Shown one piece after another: positions 26,857 through 35,514 of a stretch of 64,000 nt of DNA. Made by a program: the position numbers and the translations under genes. The stretch is taken from positions 2,782,838 to 2,846,837 of the forward strand of contig NZ_AP018288.1 in the NCBI RefSeq assembly GCF_002368335.1, read 5' to 3'. Source of the DNA: Nostoc sp. NIES-4103. Its GTDB lineage: Bacteria > Cyanobacteriota > Cyanobacteriia > Cyanobacteriales > Nostocaceae. Position 1 is the stretch's first letter. Each line of letters begins with the position of its first letter. Under the pieces are notes generated by a model. It was not told the DNA's origin and made no database searches. It saw only the letters and a list, made by a program, of their open reading frames with translations.

Positions 26857-27340
26857 GAAAAAGGTTACAGTTGTGGGTCTTTTTGTTCAGCAATTTCAGA
26901 GCGATCGCGCTTAGAGGATGTTTGAAAAGTCACGATTGATGTATCAAATGTTTTTTACCCCTCCCTAACCCTAACGCCACATGCGCTCGTCTGTCGGGCA
27001 TTGCCCGCCCAACGCAGTGGCTCCCCCTTATAAAGGCAGGGCTGTTTCATTCCCTAAAAGTCCATAATTTACAAGCGTATCAATCAAAAAAATCAGGTAG
27101 TTCAACAACTTGATTTTCTGATGAACCAGGCGATGCCTTCGGCAACCCCTTCGGTGTACGCACTTAAATTTACTCATTGAAATAGTAATTTTTCGATTGC
27201 CTACTCCCTAAAATTTCTAGCTGATACTCTTGACAAAATCGCTATCTGAACGGATGAAACAGCCCTGCTTTATAAGGGGGGATAATGGGGGGTAAAAATG
27301 CAATTAAAATCACAGCCAATCACTTTTCAAACAACCTCTT
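26857..27340. mobile_element. 425-bp MITE-like element with 3-bp target duplication (26914-27338)
   Basis: Ends are GAGGATGTTTGAAAAGT (26914) and, inverted, GAGGTTGTTTGAAAAGT (ending 27338), 16 of 17 identical. They are flanked by TTA on both sides (26911-26913 and 27339-27341). Long imperfect arms continue inward to a second inverted stretch (CCCCTTATAAAGGCAGGGC, then TGTTTCAT, 27024-27050 against 27254-27279). The left arm carries one copy of the dispersed palindrome (26974-27023) that is absent from the right arm. No transposase. A TTA duplication fits IS5/IS1031-type movement, by inference. Confidence 0.75.
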
Positions 27341-27409
27341 AGACGTTACCAAGTCAAATTGATGATTTATGATCCTCAACTGGAGGAAATTAAGCAATGG
27401 ATAAAATAG
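27341..27409 (+). pseudogene. xisH 3' remnant
   Basis: Reading from 27341 gives RRYQVKLMIYDPQLEEIKQW, then IK and a stop. This matches the C-terminal end of XisH-family proteins (RYQVKL..Y.P..EEI.QW). It overlaps the xisI start by 13 bp, as intact xisH-xisI pairs do. Everything upstream has been replaced by the 425-bp mobile element, whose right target duplication overlaps the first codon. No N-terminal part of xisH is found on the far side of the element. Confidence 0.8.
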
Positions 27410-27732
27410 AACGCTATAGACAATTGGTAAAGCAAATTTTAACTGAACATGCCCAAATGGGAACTATCAGCGATACGGTGAAGGCAGAGTTAATATTTGA
27501 CAGCGAACATGACCATTATCAACTTGCTTATGTAGGGTGGCAAGGAGATAAGCGTGTATTTGGCCCTGTTATGCACTTTGATATTCAAGATGGCAAAATT
27601 TGGATTCAATATAATGGTACCGAAGACTTAGTTGCTGAAAGATTGCTTGAGATGGGCGTACCCAGTTCAGATATTGTCTTGGGTTTTCATTCCGCTTTTA
27701 AACGTCAATTTACCCGTTATGCGGTTGTTTAA
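27397..27732 (+). CDS. xisI: XisI-family protein (fdxN element excision controlling factor)
   Basis: The 111-residue full-length protein shows the XisI pattern: MDKIERYRQLVKQIL, then DHYQLAYVGW, then RVFGPVMHFDIQDGKIWIQYN, then GVPSSDIVLGFHS. XisI and XisH were named from the Anabaena fdxN excision element, where both are needed with the XisF recombinase. Most cyanobacteria carry many unlinked copies whose role is unclear. Here its partner xisH is reduced to a stump, so this copy is an orphan. Start chosen by the conserved MDKIERYR beginning. Confidence 0.9.
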   Translation: MDKIERYRQLVKQILTEHAQMGTISDTVKAELIFDSEHDHYQLAYVGWQGDKRVFGPVMHFDIQDGKIWIQYNGTEDLVAERLLEMGVPSSDIVLGFHSAFKRQFTRYAVV

Positions 27733-28257
27733 AGAGCTATAAAGCTAGATTATAAACGATTATCCCCAAGGTATATGCTTCATAAACGCAATTTGGGACG
27801 TGTTTTCGTTTGTTTTACAGATAATACTCACCCAAAGAGCGATCGCACCATTGATCCCCACGTCTGAGTCGTGAGAAAAATGGTATTACTGGGCGATCGC
27901 GGACTAAATCGCTGCTTTAGCAGTCTATACTAACAGACTTAGACCGTATGGAATTACTGAGACTTCAACATAAATTTCAGATAGTTTGATGCCGTAGTTA
28001 AGGAACTTTTTACGATTTGAAGTATGTTTCCTCAAGCTATGCGGTGAGTTTTTCATTAGCTGAAATGGTTACTGATGGTCGCTTCTGGAAGTTAATCGAA
28101 AGATGGTTTTAAGCTCGTTATTAAATTCCTAAAGTTCGGTTGTTTAGACCGAAATGAATTTGCATACTATACAGATGAAAGCAACATTGCAAAACATGAT
28201 TTTACTAGGTTTCTCTTTGTGAGTGCAATGTTATCACTTTAATTTTTTCATATAACC
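27733..28257. other. Spacer with a fragment related to the Uma2 gene end
   Basis: At about 27838-27882 there is a near copy of the last 40-odd bases of the Uma2 gene at 26089-26856 (GCGATCGCACCATTGATC, then CCCACGTCTGAG, then GTGAGAAAAA). Nothing else of the gene is recognisable. The remainder, up to the amylase start, holds no gene. Confidence 0.6.
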
Positions 28258-29970
28258 ATGAATAATCCAACTTCAATTAAGGAAATCGATTTGAGTCCGA
28301 TTCCCGGCAAACGCTATTGGAATTGCGATCGCGAATGGCGGGAGGAGTTCGTTTACTTTCTACTTGTAGACCGCTTTCACGATGATTCAGACCGCATCCC
28401 AGTTAATACACCTTCTCGCTCTGATGGTAGCGGAACTCAATCTCAACTGAAAAAATTTTGTGGTGGTAAACTCAAAGGAGTTAAAAATCACTTAGATTAC
28501 ATTCAAAATTTAGGCTGCACTGCAATCTGGTTAAGTCCCATTTTTGAAAATAACGATGCTCCGAATCCAGACTCAGACAAATACCACGGATACTCAATTC
28601 AAAACTATCTCAATATAGACCCCCGCTTTGGTACTAAAGAGGATCTGATCGAGTTAGTAAATGCAGCCCATGATAAGGGAATACGAGTTTTCCTTGATGT
28701 TGTTGTCAATCACTCAGGAGATAACTGGTCTTACCCTGGTGGCTATGACTATTATTATTCCAACGATCAACAATTCGATCTCGGAGATTGGCGGCAGCAA
28801 GACCGACCAATTCCCAAAGAACTAAGAAACCCAAATTATTATCATCGTCGGGGTCAAATTGGTAACTGGGATGCTTATCCTGAATACCAGCACGGTGATT
28901 TTTTTTCACTCAAAGACTTCAATAACGATGAAGATCAAGCTGGTAGAGAACTGCAAGAAATTCTGATTAAATCTCACTGCTACTGGATACGAGAAGCAGA
29001 CATCGACGGATTTCGCATGGATGCGGTAAAACACATCGGTGAATTGGCAATATCCCGCTTTTCTTCAGCAGTGCGAGAATATGCCTATAGCTTGGGCAAA
29101 AAGTCGTTTTTCTTGTTTGGCGAATTAATCGCTGGAGATAGCACGGTAGACCGTTATATCGGTGCAAATACTGCTACAACGGTAGATGATAAAACCGTTT
29201 ATTTTGGTCTTTCATCAGTCCTAGATTTTCCCCTTTACTGGACTTTACCAAATGTGATCAAAGGACTGAACGAGCCGATAAATCTCATCAATCGTTATGA
29301 ATCTCTCAGAAATTCAGCATTGAATCGAGGAGAATTGGGGCGATATCGAGTAACTTTTGTTGATAATCACGATCAGATCGGGGCAAACCCCAAAAGGCGA
29401 TTTGCCGCCGATACACCTGATAAACAAGTAATTGCTGGGATAGGTTATCTGCTTTGTGCATTAGGAACGGCTTGCATTTACTACGGAACTGAGCAAGGTT
29501 TTGCTGGTGAAGGTGATGATGATGCACTCATCCGAGAAGCAATGTTTGATTTAAATAAACCCCAGGTTAATTATCTCAATCAGCAATGTAATATTTACCA
29601 AGAAATTGCCAAAATTGCGAATATTTATCGGCACACAGAACCTTTGCGGTTTGGTCGGATGTATTTTCGAGAAATTTCCGGTAATGGTCGTGATTTTGGC
29701 TTACCTCAAGGACACCCTTGTACCCTGGCATTTTCTCGAATTCTCGGTTACGAAGAGATTTTGATAGCTTACAATACATCGACTACCGAATATCGGACAG
29801 ATTTTGTCATGGTTGATAGTAACCTGCAAAAGAAGGAAGGTAAAATGAAATACCTTTACGGTAAAGAAGGTACGGTTCCTATTTTCAGCCATCCCGATCC
29901 TAACAATCCATCGTTATTCGTAAAACTCGAACTTGAGCCAATGCAGTTTGTAATTCTGTGTGGTTTGTAG
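28258..29970 (+). CDS. Alpha-amylase family (GH13) glycoside hydrolase
   Basis: The 570-residue protein has all GH13 signatures: region I DVVVNHSGD, region II DGFRMDAVKH (nucleophile Asp), region III FLFGELIAGD (acid/base Glu) and region IV FVDNHDQIG (third Asp). The N-terminal FVYFLLVDRFHDDS segment is typical of the cytoplasmic maltogenic/neopullulanase-like branch. No signal peptide, so it probably acts on intracellular glycogen-derived alpha-glucans. Length is normal. It is monocistronic, with a GATCGC-rich spacer after it. Confidence 0.92.
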   Translation: MNNPTSIKEIDLSPIPGKRYWNCDREWREEFVYFLLVDRFHDDSDRIPVNTPSRSDGSGTQSQLKKFCGGKLKGVKNHLDYIQNLGCTAIWLSPIFENNDAPNPDSDKYHGYSIQNYLNIDPRFGTKEDLIELVNAAHDKGIRVFLDVVVNHSGDNWSYPGGYDYYYSNDQQFDLGDWRQQDRPIPKELRNPNYYHRRGQIGNWDAYPEYQHGDFFSLKDFNNDEDQAGRELQEILIKSHCYWIREADIDGFRMDAVKHIGELAISRFSSAVREYAYSLGKKSFFLFGELIAGDSTVDRYIGANTATTVDDKTVYFGLSSVLDFPLYWTLPNVIKGLNEPINLINRYESLRNSALNRGELGRYRVTFVDNHDQIGANPKRRFAADTPDKQVIAGIGYLLCALGTACIYYGTEQGFAGEGDDDALIREAMFDLNKPQVNYLNQQCNIYQEIAKIANIYRHTEPLRFGRMYFREISGNGRDFGLPQGHPCTLAFSRILGYEEILIAYNTSTTEYRTDFVMVDSNLQKKEGKMKYLYGKEGTVPIFSHPDPNNPSLFVKLELEPMQFVILCGL

Positions 29971-30433
29971 TGTGGATGTTGAAGTGCGATCGCTCTTTCT
30001 TTAGATATGGTGGAAGGCGATCGCACTTTTTTATATGTAGGGATGCGATCGCTGCTCTGGAGATACTGCTCAATGAGTGCGATCGCTCTTACTGGAATAT
30101 TTACGGCTAGTGTCGAAGCTCTTACATTAGTTCTTAAATTCGTCAACTTCGGTTGTGAGAACTGGATGCAAATGTGTCTGCGATCGCACCATTGATACCA
30201 ACGTTTGAGCTTTAAGAAAAATGGGAAGCGATCTCAATCTGTTGGGATGATGGCGTAGTAGCGAATTTTGGTTTGGTCTAAAAGATCTAAAGTACTAACT
30301 TATTAACTCCGTTTTTAAGTTCGTGGATTTCGGTTGCTGCTGTTAGCGATAAAGAAGATATTGAAAATGTCTCTATAAAACTATCTGCTCAATCATAAGT
30401 AGGTAGATACATACAAAATCAAGGAATTAGATT
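29971..30433. other. Spacer rich in HIP1 sites, with a second Uma2-end fragment
   Basis: Several GCGATCGC sites cluster at about 29985-30085. At about 30178-30220 is another diverged copy of the Uma2 3' end (TGCGATCGCACCATTGATAC, then AACGTTTGAG). The 60 bases before the trefoil gene start are AT-rich and probably include its promoter. No gene seen. Confidence 0.55.
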
Positions 30434-31726
30434 ATGGCAACTCTTGAAACAACGCAAATAGCAGAGTTCTTAAATCAACGCGTATTTCTTATTAGTAATA
30501 GTGATACTAACAAGCAACTTGGGGTAAAACCAGATGGTACTGTGTATACCCATCTTCCTAATGAGCTGGCATGGGATGAGCTGGCATGGGATATTTGGAC
30601 AGTGCAAGATGCGGGCAATGGTACAGTTTTCCTTGTCAGTGCTCTCGATACACAATTAGGATCTAGACCAGATGGCAGTGTGTATACCAATTCCAATCGT
30701 CGGGAGTGGGAGCAATGGAGGATTGAACCCGTAGATGAGGGGCGCTTCTTCTTATTCACATCAGTTACCCACGGGCTTCACCTAGGAGCCAGACCAGATG
30801 GTTCCGTTTACACTCACACTAATCGAGCAAGCTGGGAAATTGCAAAACAAGCTTTATCTTCTGAGAACCCGAAACTGTTAGATGTCAATAGTCTTTTGAG
30901 CAAAATTAAGAAAGACGGTGTGCCAATTAAAATCCCTTACCCTCTTTTTTCTGTTAAAGGTCATATTCAAGGAATTGCCAGCAAGGGTGATCTAATCTAC
31001 ATTTCTCAAAATGTTACGCCTAGCGTGGATATTTTCAGTATCTCTAAAGCAAGTTACCTTAAAAGCATAAAATTGGATACCGCTCTTCCTCATTATAGCG
31101 CTATACAAAGAATTGGCGATTACTTAGCCGTTGCTGTTGAAACAGAGGGAGATGCTGCTCCTCGATCTGAGATTAGGTTTATTGATCTAACGACTAATAA
31201 GGTAGTACCAAGATTAACCTTACATAGAGAAACAAGCAAGGCCGGGGCTGTCGGTATAGCTAATTACACAAAAGAAGGAACAGAACGCTTGATGCTTGTA
31301 GTTCACGATAATGGCAATCTCGATTTCTATGATGCTGCTACGCTTCTTTTAGATCCTTCCATAAAGTTCCAATGGATTGGAAGTTGTAAATTAGAGCGTG
31401 GATACGATTCAGTAGCTTTGATTGTTAATCAGCAGCAAGAGATATTTTTGGCAGGCTTCTGGACTGATAATTTTGGTGTTTTCGGAACAAATGATGACTA
31501 TATAGACCTTCTTAAGGTCACTCCCGATTTACAAAGTATCAACTGCACAATGGTTCATGAGAAGCTCCATTTTATCACTAACGGTCTACCTGGTCTGCTT
31601 CGACCTCATTTTCGGTATGCAGGTGGAATAGAGATTGATTCGGAAAGTCATGTACGTATTCTGGCAAGCAGCCGAGGTGAGGTTCATATCAATGTAAACC
31701 TATTTAAGTTTAATGAAGAAGAATAA
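30434..31726 (+). CDS. Fascin-like beta-trefoil protein with C-terminal propeller-like part
   Basis: In this 430-residue protein, residues about 10-140 hold three repeats ending in LG(V/S/A)(K/R)PDGTVYTH or related words (GVKPDGTVYT, GSRPDGSVYT, GARPDGSVYT). This is the pattern of a fascin/RICIN-type beta-trefoil that binds actin or carbohydrate. From about 165 on, repeated strands (GIASKGDLIYISQNVTPSVDIF, then IGDYLAVAVETEGDA, then YDSVALIVNQQQEIFLAGFW) suggest a beta-propeller. There is no signal peptide. A 15-bp in-frame tandem duplication (ELAWD twice, about 30567-30596) sits in the first trefoil lobe. Fold reading is by eye; function unknown. Confidence 0.65.
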   Translation: MATLETTQIAEFLNQRVFLISNSDTNKQLGVKPDGTVYTHLPNELAWDELAWDIWTVQDAGNGTVFLVSALDTQLGSRPDGSVYTNSNRREWEQWRIEPVDEGRFFLFTSVTHGLHLGARPDGSVYTHTNRASWEIAKQALSSENPKLLDVNSLLSKIKKDGVPIKIPYPLFSVKGHIQGIASKGDLIYISQNVTPSVDIFSISKASYLKSIKLDTALPHYSAIQRIGDYLAVAVETEGDAAPRSEIRFIDLTTNKVVPRLTLHRETSKAGAVGIANYTKEGTERLMLVVHDNGNLDFYDAATLLLDPSIKFQWIGSCKLERGYDSVALIVNQQQEIFLAGFWTDNFGVFGTNDDYIDLLKVTPDLQSINCTMVHEKLHFITNGLPGLLRPHFRYAGGIEIDSESHVRILASSRGEVHINVNLFKFNEEE

Positions 31727-31783
31727 GTTGGTTAGGTTATTTATCGCTTGCTATCGAATGGTTTGAAAAATAGGAGACTAAAG

Positions 31784-32728
31784 ATGTTACATACTGATGC
31801 AACAGCAACAGTAGGATATTACCCCACAGACACAGTGGGTCAGCATACTTATTTATATGTACAGCCCGATCAAGGAGAAGAAATTATTTTTCCATGTTAT
31901 GGAGGAGCTAGAAAAGACTCTAGCAATCATAACGTCTACCCAGCCCATTTCTGGACTCCAAATATCATTGGATATAAAGATGTTGGCATCAGCGTGCGTA
32001 TCAACCTTAAAGTGGCAAGAGCAATTGCTACATACCAGCATAAGCCTGACATTAGAAATAGTTACGATAGGCGCTCAGGAGGTTGGCTGAATCTAGGAGA
32101 TTGCAGTGGCTTAGTATATGGTGTTTCAGGAGTATGTCATCAAATGTGTAATCGAATACTTACGGCAAGTCAGTCTATCCTAAGCATATTAAATGCTCCT
32201 GTAAACTGGCCTCCAAGTCTTTCTGTGACATATTGGATTTATGGATTCACAGGTGGCGTTGTTGCAGAGCGTCCCCTTGCTGAGTATGATTTGAAAGCTT
32301 TTGTTAGTGAGGAGTTAAGTGAAAATCCACTATTGATAAATCTTAGAGAAGACATAAAAACTAAACATTTACCTGACAATAGACTGCCAGAACTTCAGAT
32401 GAAACTCACTCGAACTTTAGGTTTTGAAAAAGCATCTAAATACCCTATTGCTGTAACAAGTAAGTTTCTCAACGAGGAAGTACAATTTTATACAAATAAA
32501 ATGAATCTAGATCACCAATTGCTTGAAGGAACCCTTAGCAAGTATGAGTATGTAGAGCAGTTAAATAAAGCTTTTAGAGACTTTACGGCTAAACTATCAA
32601 GTTTTTTGCCCCATGAAGACTACATTTCAATATTTGGCACAAACCCTGAAGTTCCAGTGTATGAACTTGTAAAAGAAGATTTAATGCCTGATGATTATTC
32701 TAGAATTGGCAAGGCACTGAAGTTATAA
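31784..32728 (+). CDS. Unknown protein with a Cys-Ser-Gly and Cys-His motif, paired with trefoil gene
   Basis: The protein is about 314 residues from ATG 31784, which follows AGGAGA by 7 bases; the frame also opens at 31748. It is 57 bp after the trefoil gene, same strand, likely one operon. The segment LGDCSGLVYGVSGVCHQMCNRIL (about residues 101-123) resembles the start of NlpC/P60-like cysteine peptidase domains (DCSGL) and also carries CHxxxNR. A GGWLNLGDCSG approach and a strongly beta N-terminal third fit an exposed enzyme fold. The C-terminal half is helical (LREDIKTKHL, then LNKAFRDFTAKL). No signal peptide. A transpeptidase or peptidase role is a guess. Confidence 0.55.
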   Translation: MLHTDATATVGYYPTDTVGQHTYLYVQPDQGEEIIFPCYGGARKDSSNHNVYPAHFWTPNIIGYKDVGISVRINLKVARAIATYQHKPDIRNSYDRRSGGWLNLGDCSGLVYGVSGVCHQMCNRILTASQSILSILNAPVNWPPSLSVTYWIYGFTGGVVAERPLAEYDLKAFVSEELSENPLLINLREDIKTKHLPDNRLPELQMKLTRTLGFEKASKYPIAVTSKFLNEEVQFYTNKMNLDHQLLEGTLSKYEYVEQLNKAFRDFTAKLSSFLPHEDYISIFGTNPEVPVYELVKEDLMPDDYSRIGKALKL

Positions 32729-32882
32729 ATTAGGGCTTGATGAATCAAGATAGAAAGTAATATAAGCAAGGATTTTGACGCTTTTCTGAGTTTGCTAAGT
32801 ATAAGTTTTGCAGATCTTTATGATCCTTGCCTGACAAACTAAAAGCTTTTCATTAAGCAGCTTATGAACAAAGGATCTCATG

Positions 32883-33173
32883 TCACTTTCCGAAAACTTG
32901 GGTGATTAGCGTTTTTTCTGCATATTGCATTGAACCCGGCTGAATTACTCTAAATAGCGAAGGTAGTTTGTTGATAAATTCATAGGGGCGATGTACCTGA
33001 ATCCAAGAAAGCGTTTGTACCTCCAACGTTCCCGGAACTGGATTGGGTAATGCCGTCAATTCATCGTAGACGGCAACAGAAATGACAATTTCACCGTAAA
33101 GTTGACAAAGCAAATCAAGTTGAGCGATCGCAGCTAGATTGGTAATGGGTGAGGTATTACAAACAACCGTCAC
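32883..33173 (-). pseudogene. PIN-domain toxin (DUF3368 type), C-terminally truncated
   Basis: The protein is 96 residues where the family has about 150. The start (VVCNTSPITNLAAIAQLDLL) and the EIVISVAVYDEL segment with the conserved Glu are the N-terminal half of a DUF3368 PIN nuclease. The last about 20 residues (VIQPGSMQYAEKTLITQVFG) no longer match: the LDxGExxAI and LLIDE elements with catalytic acids are gone. It overlaps the stop of the UPF0175 gene by 4 bp, so the toxin-antitoxin gene order is kept. It is likely non-toxic. Confidence 0.7.
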
Positions 33174-33415
33174 AGATTCCCCAAAGCTTTGAGTTGGGCA
33201 ATTTCTGCCTCAAATCCTGCCACATCATCAAATACTAAGATTTGCCGTTGTGCTAACTCTCGCTGAAATTCCATCAATGGCATTTCTGCCAACTCTCGTG
33301 CTTTACTGATTCCCAGTTTTTTCTGCTGATACAGCAATATTGCTAACTCCCGCTTTAAGTCAGCATCCGACATATTTGCTGCTTGCAAAATTTCATCAGA
33401 AACCAGCACACTCAT
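33170..33415 (-). CDS. UPF0175-family antitoxin
   Basis: The 81-residue protein begins with a short strand and helix (MSVLVSDEILQAANMSDADL), then KRELAILLYQQKKLGISKAR, then ELAEMPLMEFQRELAQRQI. This is the HTH-like pattern of UPF0175 proteins that precede DUF3368/PIN toxins. It should neutralise and co-repress the toxin pair. Its 4-bp overlap with the truncated toxin shows an original operon. The antitoxin itself looks intact. Confidence 0.85.
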   Translation of the reverse strand: MSVLVSDEILQAANMSDADLKRELAILLYQQKKLGISKARELAEMPLMEFQRELAQRQILVFDDVAGFEAEIAQLKALGNL

Positions 33416-33671
33416 CCTCAGCTCCTAACTAATCATGGAAAGTCAATCTTGCCTGTGTCTGTTCTAATTTTAATTCAGAGGGAAGCTTATCAATTCAAGG
33501 GGGAGATGGAACAAAAGAGCGATCGCTTGGTTTTGGAAAAAATGAACCATAGTGCGATCGCCAATTTTGTAGGTTGGGTTGAGGTAACGAAACCCAACAT
33601 TATTTTTTTCCTTTTCATATGGATTTTTTGAGTTAAACTTCGTTTAACTCAATCTACTTTTCATAGTAAAA

Positions 33672-34097
33672 TTAAGATTCTGGAACATTCAAAATATTGG
33701 CTTGTGATAGTAACTTCCGTTCCTCAACTCGCTCGGAACGATTTATCTGTAACAATCTTACTGTCACTCGTCCAATCGCAGTTAACGGGATAATTTCGCC
33801 TTTTTCTAAGTTAAAATGGTCACGCCAGCGATCGCGACGAGGATGATACAGCCTCACAATTTCTCCATTCACGGGATCGATTGATGCCAAATCGCTTCCT
33901 TTATATTTGTTGCAGATTGTACAAGCCAATGCCAAATTATTTTCGTTCGTTTGTCCACCGTGCTTTTCAGCAATGATATGGTCGATTTCATGGGGTACAA
34001 AAACAGAAATTTCTGGCATCAAACAATACTCACAAGCAAAATCAGCGCGATCGCAAACCAAGCGTCTGAGAACAGCACAAACATAAGCCTTGCTCAT
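33672..34097 (-). CDS. HNH endonuclease
   Basis: The 141-residue protein has a zinc-ribbon-type HNH: CEYC (CxxC) at about 22-25, EIDHIIAEKHGGQTNENNLALAC (the first His and the Asn of the HNH) and CTICNK (second CxxC). It is compact, with a short C-terminal extension (PRRDRWRDHFNLEKGEI). Single-domain HNH proteins are common nicking or double-strand nucleases. The small upstream gene ends 3 bp before its start, suggesting a two-gene cassette. Confidence 0.9.
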   Translation of the reverse strand: MSKAYVCAVLRRLVCDRADFACEYCLMPEISVFVPHEIDHIIAEKHGGQTNENNLALACTICNKYKGSDLASIDPVNGEIVRLYHPRRDRWRDHFNLEKGEIIPLTAIGRVTVRLLQINRSERVEERKLLSQANILNVPES

Positions 34098-34100
34098 TCT

Positions 34101-34454
34101 TTAGGCTTCGTTAAGTTTCAGCAATGCTTTAGCCTTAGCCAGTCGCACTAAATGTTCAAAATATTCATATTGTTGCCATGAACGTTCTTCTTCAGGTGTC
34201 AACCCAACTGTTCTATTTTTTTCCAGCAAATTGTTGATATGCTGTTGTAACGTTTCCGACGGCTTCAACGCCAAAATTTCTTCTGGGGTGGGAAGATTTG
34301 CCAAGAATTCCAATACATCTGCTAATCCAGAAAATCCAGATTGAGCATCTGCACTCCATTCCCGCAAACCCAGTTCTAAAATTTGTGGTAACTGCTCTTG
34401 CAGTGGACTTAACCGCATCGCCAATTCGTCGGAAACTTCGACTTTAATCTGCAT
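34101..34454 (-). CDS. Small protein cotranscribed with the HNH nuclease, possible antitoxin-like partner
   Basis: The protein is about 117 residues from ATG 34454 (MQIKVEVSDELAMRL); the frame opens six codons earlier at 34472. It opens with a ribbon-like strand (IKVEVSDELAMRL), then LPQILELGLREWSA, and continues with long charged helices (TPEEILALKPSETLQQHI, then EERSWQQYEYFEHL). The start looks like a small DNA-binding/antitoxin ribbon-helix. It lies 3 bp before the HNH gene. No family name is given. A control role for the nuclease is inference from position. Confidence 0.6.
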   Translation of the reverse strand: MQIKVEVSDELAMRLSPLQEQLPQILELGLREWSADAQSGFSGLADVLEFLANLPTPEEILALKPSETLQQHINNLLEKNRTVGLTPEEERSWQQYEYFEHLVRLAKAKALLKLNEA

Positions 34455-34642
34455 GACCGAGCTTTGCAACACTTAAAGAGATTTGCGTTAATCGTAGCAC
34501 TAAATTTTGTCAACTGGATTTCTCTTCTCGCCGCTTCACTCGACAAGATGGCGAGCGATCGCCGGAATACAAGATCGCTCTTTGTTAAGATATCCTCAAA
34601 GGCGATCGCATTTTCTCAAAACAGCAATTGTGCGATCGCTCT

Positions 34643-35243
34643 TCAACCCTCTTGCACCATCCAGACTAAAAAGCCCAAAATCTGGTCAACTGGCGGTAGT
34701 GCATAATCCATTAAATCGATTATCACCGTTGACTCTTCCAATTTCAAAAACCGCCATTGTGTACCATTACTAACAGCACCATAAATTGTGGGAATATTCA
34801 CCTGATTGGCTTGGTTGAATAATTGAGCTGCAATCATTTGTGCAATACATTGTCCCAACCCTTCATTGAGGTTATCTCGTTTCGCTTTCCCGACAATCAC
34901 AACAGGCGCTTTCAATCTCCAGTTGTTCTGGAGAACGGCTAATTAAATAATCTACATAGCCACTCAACCCTTTGCCTATATCTACTGTAAAATCCCGACC
35001 AGAAAACAGACTCACCTGGTTACTAACAATCCGTCTCACTTCTTGCAGAATCGGGTAAATAATGCCCTCAGACTTTGCTTTTTCTGAACCAACTGCGATC
35101 GCCCAAGGTAAATCTTCTAAAATTGCTTGTAAGCGGGAACTAGGTGCGATCGCTTCAATGGGCGGTAAAAACCGTCCTGCTTCAACTGTGGTTAAACCAA
35201 ACTCTTTCTTGACCTTAGCTAAGGTAAAACTGCTATATGGCAT
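34643..35243 (-). pseudogene. Frameshifted nuclease-fold (PD-(D/E)xK-like) gene
   Basis: The first part, from ATG 35243 (MPYSSFTLAKVKKEFGLTT), reads to LISRSPEQLEIE. A +1 shift near 34913 then moves the reading into the next frame, KAPVVIVGKAKRDNLNEGLG, which continues to the stop at 34643. Together they form about 200 residues of a cyanobacterial protein family whose core (VDYLIS, then VVVxEAKxDN) looks like a PD-(D/E)xK site. Here the expected Glu before AK is absent (VGKAK), so the gene is doubly damaged unless the shift is a sequence error. Confidence 0.7.
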
Positions 35244-35270
35244 AGTTAAAATCAACGTGCAAGGCAAGCT

Positions 35271-35410
35271 CAGGACTTTACGCAAAGGTCATGGAAAAAC
35301 GAACCACAGAGGAGCCAGTGCGTTGGGCGGCTCTGCCGACTTGAAGCAACTGGCGTCGCACAGAGAACACAGAGAAATGAGAGTTTGAGAGGTTTTTTGC
35401 GTAAGTCCTA
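35271..35410. mobile_element. 140-bp MITE-like element with 5-bp target duplication, copy 1
   Basis: The left end is CAGGACTTTACGCA and the right end, inverted, is TAGGACTTACGCA. It is flanked directly by AAGCT on both sides (35266-35270 and 35411-35415), a 5-bp target duplication. It contains one copy of the dispersed palindrome (35311-35356). It sits just upstream of the frameshifted nuclease-fold gene. A second copy with its own target duplication lies at 53456-53601. Confidence 0.85.
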
Positions 35411-35455
35411 AAGCTGTATCTATCACACTGGCTGTTATATAAACCTGCTCAAATA

Positions 35456-35487
35456 TAAAACCCTCTTTTCCAGCAAAGAGGGTTTTA
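35456..35487 (-). terminator. Rho-independent terminator of ispH
   Basis: TAAAACCCTCTTT, a short loop and AAAGAGGGTTTTA form a 12-13 bp stem 28 bp after the ispH stop codon. A T-rich stretch follows on the minus strand. The hairpin is nearly symmetrical and may also stop transcripts from the other side. Confidence 0.75.
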
Positions 35488-35514
35488 TCTATTTTATCTA
35501 AAGTTGATTTATCC

